From: Pratylenchus scribneri
Taxonomy: Eukaryota; Nematoda; Chromadorea; Rhabditida; Pratylenchidae
NCBI GenBank assembly: GCA_030063045.1
Contig: JAQSEB010000115.1
Coordinates: 124,001 to 188,000 of the forward strand
Direction of reading: 5' to 3'
Length of the DNA: 64,000 nt
Positions 58,301 to 64,000 of this stretch are shown piece by piece. How positions within the stretch are numbered: position 1 is the stretch's first letter; every line of letters starts with the position of its first letter. The notes beneath the pieces are model-generated. The model saw only the letters and a list, made by a program, of their open reading frames with translations. It did not search any database and was not told the origin of the DNA. The position numbers were made by a program, and so were the translations under genes.

Positions 58301-61300
58301 AGCTCTATCCAATTGGATATATTTTGGCACTATTCACTCAAATTAAATTCTTTCCATATTTTGTATTTTTTCCATCAAATATATTTTTGTTTGGCCATAA
58401 AATAAGCCATTTGCCAATTTTCATTCCAATTGGTTGCCTCCAAAAATGTGTCCAATGAATATTTCACCAGCATTTTTGTGTGTGTGTGTGTGGAAAATAT
58501 CCATCAACCTAATGCACCGGTTGGCCTCCTCTATTCCCAATTCACATGTAAAAATGTATGGATGGAGGGAATTGGGGCCAATTTTACCCCCAAATATTTC
58601 TCAATAACCAATTGGCAAAATCAATAAAAAAAAGTCCCCACATTTGGAAGCCCCGGCCGTAGTCAATGGCCAATGCCAAATGTGAATATGACTTTATCTG
58701 CCCCCCGAATTACCAATTCAAAAGGGTTTTATGGCCATTGAGGAGGGAGGGAAGGGAGAGGATTGGCTATTCATATTCTAATTTAGGTTGCCCCCGAGGC
58801 TTGTTTTTGTACATTTTTTCTGGAATTCAAACGAGAATTGGCTAATGAATGCAACCCATAATATTTTTTTACCCTAAACAATGCCAACCACATTTTTACC
58901 ATAATATGTAGGGAAAAGAATTGGCTTTTTGGACTAATTATTAGAAAGGAGAGAATATGGTGGAAATTCCACACAGAAAAATTGGGGCAATTACCAATTA
59001 TGGTGAGGGTGGAGATGGAAAAGAATTTCTTTATTTTTATGCACTCAGATATTTTAATGGATTATTTGGAAATTGAAATACACCGTAAATTCTCTATTAG
59101 AATCCCCTGGGCTTAAATTTCATCAGAGACCTTCCAAGGGAATTTCTATTAAATGGGATTTACGGTAATTCTGGAAGTACCGTACCGTTTAACTTCAAAA
59201 GTGTTCATGTTGTCGACGGCACCGGCCACGAAAATTGTGTTGAAACGCAAATGCTGATCATCGGGATCCGCCTCCAAAGATGCGTACAGCTCTTCGAGTT
59301 CTTCATCGTTAAGCTGGGAAACAGATAAAATGAGAAATTATTTTTCCCAATTCCAATTTTTATAAAAAATTTTAACAAATTTTTTCTACCATTCCAATTT
59401 TTCAAATCATTTTCAATTTCTCCTTTTATATTTTCCGCCGTCTTATCTATTTTTTTCATCCTCCTTTACTAAAGATGTCCTTGAAGTGTCGGAATATTGT
59501 GTGTGATGAGAGAATCGATGTGTTATCGACGGCCTTTCCTTCTCCCCAAAATTGCCTTTCATTTCCTCTTTTTCCAATTTTAGCAGCATTTCCCCCTCCT
59601 CCACATTTTCCCTCTCGCCCATTCATTCTTCATTGCCCCCTTCTTCCCCATAGTTTCTCCTTATTCTTGCCGCCTCAATGGTTTGTTTACTTTTCACACA
59701 GCAAAAAGTGAGAATTTTTGGAGGAGGCTGGCAGCAGATAGCCGCGATAATTTTAGTGGCCTATTCATTTTTGCGTCGGTTAGTTTATCATCGCATCGTC
59801 GGTCGGTCGTTTCCCTCCATATTCTTCAGTAGCAGCAGCCATAAAAGCATTTTGCAATTGTGAAAAGAGGAGGAGGAATTGAGGTTGAAGGGTGCGGCTT
59901 TTCGCACACTCCAATGACCGAAATAATATTTATTTTGGGCGTTTGCCGGGATTGACCGACGACCACGACCTGACGTGATTGAATGAAGTATAGGAAGAAT
60001 AAAAAGATGACGAAAGGGTGGTGGACAAAATGAGTGGGAAATAAAATTCCCAAAAATAGAATCGAGGTCAAAGCCATTTAATTTTAATAATTCAGCAAAA
60101 GGGCACACCCCTATGGGAAATGCTCACAAATTGTTTTAGGCATTAACATTTTATGACAATTCTACAAATCTAATCCAATGGAATTAGTTTAGCCAGTAGT
60201 ATCTCTTTGGATATTTGATCAGTTTTAACCTAAGCTAAGGCCAATTGAAACTTCGGTTTTTAAACCGGTTTAATATTTTAAAACTGAACAAATTTGGCCA
60301 GAATTAGCAATGACCTAATCAAATTGACCATGTCGAATCGAATGGAAAATGAACGATAAATATTTGCCTAGATGCTGAGATATTTCCTTTGAGCAAAGAC
60401 CACAATTCTACATAGTATTTTGGTCAACGGAAATCGGAATCGGCTGCAAAAGCCATATCAAATCCAATTCACAGCCATCATTCATTCATTTTGAACAAAC
60501 AGCGCAAAGCGCATTCAATTCATTCATTGAATTGGTGAATAAATTGGCTGGGGGAAGTAGAGCCACACAAAACAGCCAATCGCCACCACCACCAATATTC
60601 TCGGTGTTGGGTTAGGTCCATCAATTGTCCTTCGCGCCCATTCAAATTCCAACCCATCCATTCTTCCCTCATTTTCACTCACACAAACAATGCGCAAAAT
60701 CCAACCTCGACGACGACCTCAACACTCAACAGCGGAGCACTCAATTTCCTGAATGAGTGTGGAGTGGTTGGTTGGTTGGATGGAGGAGGCGGAATATTTC
60801 GCGCGCCAATCCAGCCATTTTGCCCCCAATAGCACCCACAAATGGTCGTCTCCAATTACCCTCCCCTCCAACCCAACCTTTCTTCTCACTTTTCACCACG
60901 ACCGCATCCAGCATCAACAGCCCAATCCACCTCCTAACAACATTACCAATTCACTTGTCCTCCACCTCAGCAGGAACCGGGATGGACGATGGTGGTTGTT
61001 AGTCCACTGTCAAATAATTTATTTGGAATTTGACTCAATTTTTGATAATTTTGTGAAGAAATTGGAACTTTTAAAGATGTTTCGAGGGAAAAGTCCATGA
61101 ATGGACATAAATGTAAGCTTTTCACTCATATTGGCCTTATATTCGCATCTCAAAATGCGGATTTTCCCCACCAAAAAATCTAATCCAAATTCACATCAAT
61201 TTCCACATTGATTTTCCATTCATTTTGCAATTGAGATGAGGGCCTGGAGGAAGCTGCCCTCCTCCTCTCGCTCACATTGCGGCAAACACACTCAAATCCA

Positions 61301-62616
61301 CATCCAAGGCCCGGAGGCCAACCCTCCCTATTCTATCCGCCGAGAGTGCGGATGGCCATGGGGCGGACGGCGGTTAAGAGAGTCGCAAATAGCGACGATC
61401 CAAATTAAATCCATCTGGCAAACAATCATCGGCGGCTATGGTCCCGGCTGGCCCAATTCCCCTTGTTGATACCCGGCGGTGTTGTTCTAAAGCCGACCGC
61501 GCCGGGCTATCAAATGTGAAATGGACGACTGGAAATTATTTTTTTTCTCCTTTATTTCTTCTCAGTTTGTTTGACTATATTCTATGGCAATTGGACAGGA
61601 AGGGGGGGATTGATGATGAGAAGATAAAGAAATCTTCCTTCCAATTCCAAGGGTATTAGACATGGGAAGAAGCCTTAAAGCTTGAGGATGAACTCCAGTC
61701 TATGGTCTTTCACCTAATCCGTTCGCTCATTAAATGCATAGAATGGATGGTCTCTGTCATCTCTTCTCGCTAGCAGATGTGTCCGGCGTCTTTTTCCATT
61801 TTTGGCCTATTCCCCCTATTGCATGACTGTAGACAATGAAACTTCATTCCCTTTGGACTTTGGAGGAGGGAGAATTGCGCTTGGGGGGAAAGGTGGTTGG
61901 GTGAAGGAGGCAATGTTGGAGAAGAATAGAATGGACATCATCCCCATAAATATATCGTATTTAGGAGGGAAATTTTATGGGATTGTTTTGGTCGACAAAA
62001 TTATAAGTAAGGATTTATCCTACATTCGCAAACCATATATACCCAATTGGATAGAGCTGCTCATTAAATGGTTTAAAGTTTAAACCCCACTTTGGTTTAA
62101 TGGTACAAAACTAAGTTTTAAACCTAAATCATGATATGTCTAATGGGTATAAACTTCTGAACTGTTATTTCAATATTTTTGTTCCCCAATTTAATTATTT
62201 TTCCTTCAAAATTAACTCACATTCCGTCGGTTCTCGCTTTTTCCATCCAGAATTTGGGCGAACATTTCCGCTGCAACATTCTCTTCTGGCTCATTATCTT
62301 CATCATCATCGTTGTCATTGCCTCCTTTGTTCACGATGCGTTTAACGCGTCCAGCCAATCGGCCCGGCATTTCAATGGTCACCTCTCGAATGTCATCATC
62401 GTCATCGCCACTTTGACAACTTTGGAATTCTTCTTCATCACTGTTGGAAATTGTGTCTGAATTTCGAACGAGCTTCCTCTTTCGACTAGTCTGTTTGGTT
62501 TGTAACAGACTAGTGGATGAAGATGTTGCTTCAACACTCTCCCCTGTTTTGGCCGTTGAATTGTCCCCAATTTCCTCTCCTTGCTGCCCATCCGCTTCCT
62601 TCTCCTCATTGCCAAC
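55352..62616 (-). CDS. NCBP3-like nuclear cap-binding-associated protein (5' end unresolved)
   Basis: Likely relative of NCBP3 (C17orf85), an RRM-like protein that works with the cap-binding and export machinery. Exons found, in transcription order: 62616-62221, 59313-59186, 56953-56670, 56343-56251, 56206-56090, 55682-55594, 55543-55352 (432 codons plus stop, frame intact). The first listed exon starts with a splice acceptor (CCAAAAAAG) and has no early Met, so at least one 5' exon is missing from my model. The order fits NCBP3: acidic N-terminal part, RRM-like core (FNTIFVAGAVDNMNTFEVKR, then LDNSNAFIVTFANP), an acidic EEGEL linker, a second conserved strand (NKLVFVRFAS) and a Gly/Arg tail (SRGRGAKKF). 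Assignment rests on remembered motifs and is moderate. The 2.9-kb and 2.2-kb introns hold M2 repeats and a hAT insertion. Confidence 0.6.
57440..57722. repeat. 31-bp tandem repeat inside the hAT element
   Basis: About eight units of AATTTTTCGCTGCGCGGCTA plus ATTTTGGCTCT, with variants (GCGTGG, GCATGG, GCGCGC; ATCTCT for GGCTCT). Subterminal or internal tandem repeats are common in hAT elements. Confidence 0.88.
57768..57992 (+). pseudogene. Remnant of a hAT transposase C-terminus
   Basis: A 74-codon frame whose middle reads WTDERNSFKVDTVNALVSIK, resembling the end of the hAT dimerisation region (R-x-L-x-x-x-x-V-x-A-L-x-x-I-K). No catalytic core or zinc finger is present in the rest of the element, so it is a deletion derivative. 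Weak evidence; the similarity is from memory of the motif. Confidence 0.4.
59314..62220. other. Large intron of NCBP3-like gene
   Basis: 2.9 kb between the acidic N-terminal exon and the RRM exon. It contains GC-richer patches (60.6-61.0 and 61.2-61.5 kb) whose open frames look non-coding on both strands, and an M2 copy near its 5' end. I see no nested gene. Confidence 0.45.
62003..62175 (-). mobile_element. M2 family repeat, inverted and shortened copy in NCBP3-like intron
   Basis: GGATTTATCCTACATTCGCA, ATACCCAATTGGATAGAGCT and CCACTTTGGTTTAATGGTAC in the inverted order relative to the copy at 57.0-58.3 kb. About 170 bp remain. The pair brackets the RRM exon at 59,186-59,313. Confidence 0.7.
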
Positions 62617-64000
62617 CTTTTTTGGAATAATAAATTTTAATTTTTGAAGTCAAATTTCAATTTATTTGATGTTAAATTTGGTTGAATTAATAGAATAGAA
62701 TTTGAGAGGGTAGAATGCTCGCACACCTGAAACTTTGCTCACCTAAACACTTTAAGGTTCACAAAGGTTGAGACATAGTCCCAGGCGGCGAGCATAGTTC
62801 AAACCCAGCAAAATGGAATGAATTTTTTGGGGAGACTTTCTGTTGAATTTTTTTGATTAGTAAAATGAAAATGTCAGCATAAAATATTTATTATACGGTT
62901 CTAGTGCAGCAGCAGAATTTTTGGAGGGAAGAATGGAGGAAAAAAGCGAAGAATGAGGTGGAATAATGGAGAATGTGGAATGGGACGGACCATGGACTAA
63001 TGGGCACACATGGGGAAGGGAGGAGGCGGAGGGAAGCAGCAAGGAAGTAGGAGGCAAGCGCATGAATAAAAATGCCAATGCCGCGTCCCAGAGCCGACCA
63101 ACCCACTTTGGACGTTGGCCATCCTGACTCGTCCCTTTTGGGTTGAAATTAAATTAACCACAAATGTGCGCTAGCCATGCCACAGTGGTCGAGGCGAGGA
63201 CCCTGAGGGTAGGATGATGTTGGGGTGGCGGTAGGAAATGGAAAAGAGGAAGAATGAGGCTGGCCACTGCGACTTTGTAGGGGAAGAACAATAATTTATT
63301 AGGAAAAAGTGATGTACAACCGACTAGAAGGTGGAAGGAAGAAGAAGATGAAGGTGGGGATGATGGCGCGGGAAGGGGACCGGCGGCTGGGAGAAGAGGA
63401 TAAAAATTGAAGAATGGTTGAAAGTGGGTTGTCGAGCGGGTGGATTGGAAGTGGAAATAAAAGGGGGTAAAGGCCGCCGACCCCGTCCGTCGATGTTGGC
63501 GACGTTCGCCCTGAAATGGAGGGTCTGCCGACAACGCAGGTTAACACATCCACATCGGCGCCCCCCTCAAGCGAACCTATGCCTATGTTTCGCCCATTCG
63601 CCGTAGTCCACATGAAGGCCGCGAGGCCAAGGAGAACCACCGCAGCAATGCTGCAGGGGAAAATGGGAAGAAAAATGGTCAGGAAAGGACCGGAGGGGAA
63701 ACCCCTTCTTTGAAAAATGTGTTTGGGCTTGGGCATTGGATTTGGACGAATAGGGAATGGAAATAGGCGGCGCGCCACTCTGGAATTGGATATCCACTAT
63801 CCAGTATCCACCCAAATGTGGATGGATGTAGGGGGAATTCATTCATTTGCATGACTGGAGACTGGGAATTGTAAATTTTATACATTTTTTCCTACTTTTT
63901 GTGATTTGGCAATATAGATAGCACAATAAAACTATTTCTTTTCATAAAACCACATTAAATTCCGCATAATTATTCATTTTCTATACAAAAGAAGAATATT
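62617..64000. other. Right end of window, no gene resolved
   Basis: Should contain the missing 5' exon(s) and promoter of the NCBP3-like gene. Candidate ATGs exist on the minus strand (for example near 62,791 in a MLAAWDYVSTF frame), but no junction that I can defend. Minus-strand frames at 62.9-63.9 kb are Pro/Ser/Leu-rich and look non-coding. Confidence 0.4.

Larger units (their letters stand above)
57020..58330 (+). mobile_element. M2 family repeat in NCBP3-like intron, split by a hAT insertion
   Basis: The left part (about 57,020-57,123) has GTTCAATGGTTTATTCTAAA and TCTCATCAAAATGCACCATT; the right part (58,172-58,330) continues with TGGTTTTGAACCATTAAACC, AAACCGTTTAATACCC and GCTCTATCCAATTGGATAT. 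Removing the 1,048-bp insert plus one copy of the 8-bp duplication restores a normal M2 order. Confidence 0.85.

Noticed and set aside
59475..61660. Several 60-115-codon plus-strand frames inside the NCBP3-like intron
   Set aside because: Low-complexity Pro/Ser/His-rich translations with no conserved motif; interpreted as intronic.
62720..62830. Possible first exon of the NCBP3-like gene (MLAAWDYVSTF frame) or tRNA-like fold on the minus strand
   Set aside because: The GTGAGC donor after it does not match the phase of the exon at 62616, and no cloverleaf can be drawn; left as unresolved.

Overview
This window is eukaryotic nuclear DNA: AT-rich, dense with short GT-AG introns, and full of small inverted-repeat elements and minisatellites. 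The protein-coding content (a PEPT-type peptide transporter, BRX1, eRF1, a microsomal cytochrome b5 reductase, a GNAT acetyltransferase, an RBR-type ubiquitin ligase, 14-3-3, KTI12 and an NCBP3-like protein) fits an animal. The closest matches I can recall by eye for the transporter, eRF1 and 14-3-3 are nematode proteins. The eRF1/cytochrome b5 reductase neighbourhood also recalls C. elegans erfa-1/hpo-19. I infer a nematode, perhaps a tylenchid plant parasite, but the species cannot be fixed from the sequence alone.

Layout. 1-3.5 kb: non-coding, with one MITE and a 29-bp minisatellite. 3.6-14.06 kb (+): a 16-exon POT-family peptide transporter whose introns carry repeated MITEs and two 32-bp minisatellites. 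14.1-15.5 kb: a 640-bp foldback element. 15.5-17.07 kb (-): BRX1. A 513-bp divergent interval separates it from eRF1 (17.58-20.20 kb, +), followed on the same strand by NADH-cytochrome b5 reductase (21.23-23.46 kb). 25.66-29.30 kb (+): a GNAT acetyltransferase. 30.63-39.59 kb (-): a 12-exon RING1-IBR protein with no visible RING2. 39.6-49.8 kb: about 10 kb with no convincing gene but four minisatellite blocks and local duplications. 49.8-50.77 kb (-): 14-3-3. 52.08-54.08 kb (-): KTI12. 55.35-62.6 kb (-): an NCBP3-like mRNA cap-binding-associated protein, 5' end unresolved. The last 1.4 kb has no recognisable gene.

Most genes serve core information processing: ribosome assembly (BRX1), translation termination (eRF1), the tRNA-modification/Elongator pathway (KTI12) and mRNA export (NCBP3-like). 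Exon boundaries were derived by hand from reading-frame continuity, splice dinucleotides and protein-family conservation; total CDS lengths come out as multiples of three in each complete model.

The most notable signals are: (1) the transporter has lost the ExxER motif and the proton-binding histidine position of PEPT transporters; (2) eRF1 has a shortened minidomain exactly at a MITE-bearing intron; (3) inverted copies of one MITE family bracket internal exons in three different genes; (4) a precise 1,048-bp hAT-like insertion with 8-bp target duplication is nested in a MITE; (5) several minisatellite families share a core and sit next to each other in one compound array.
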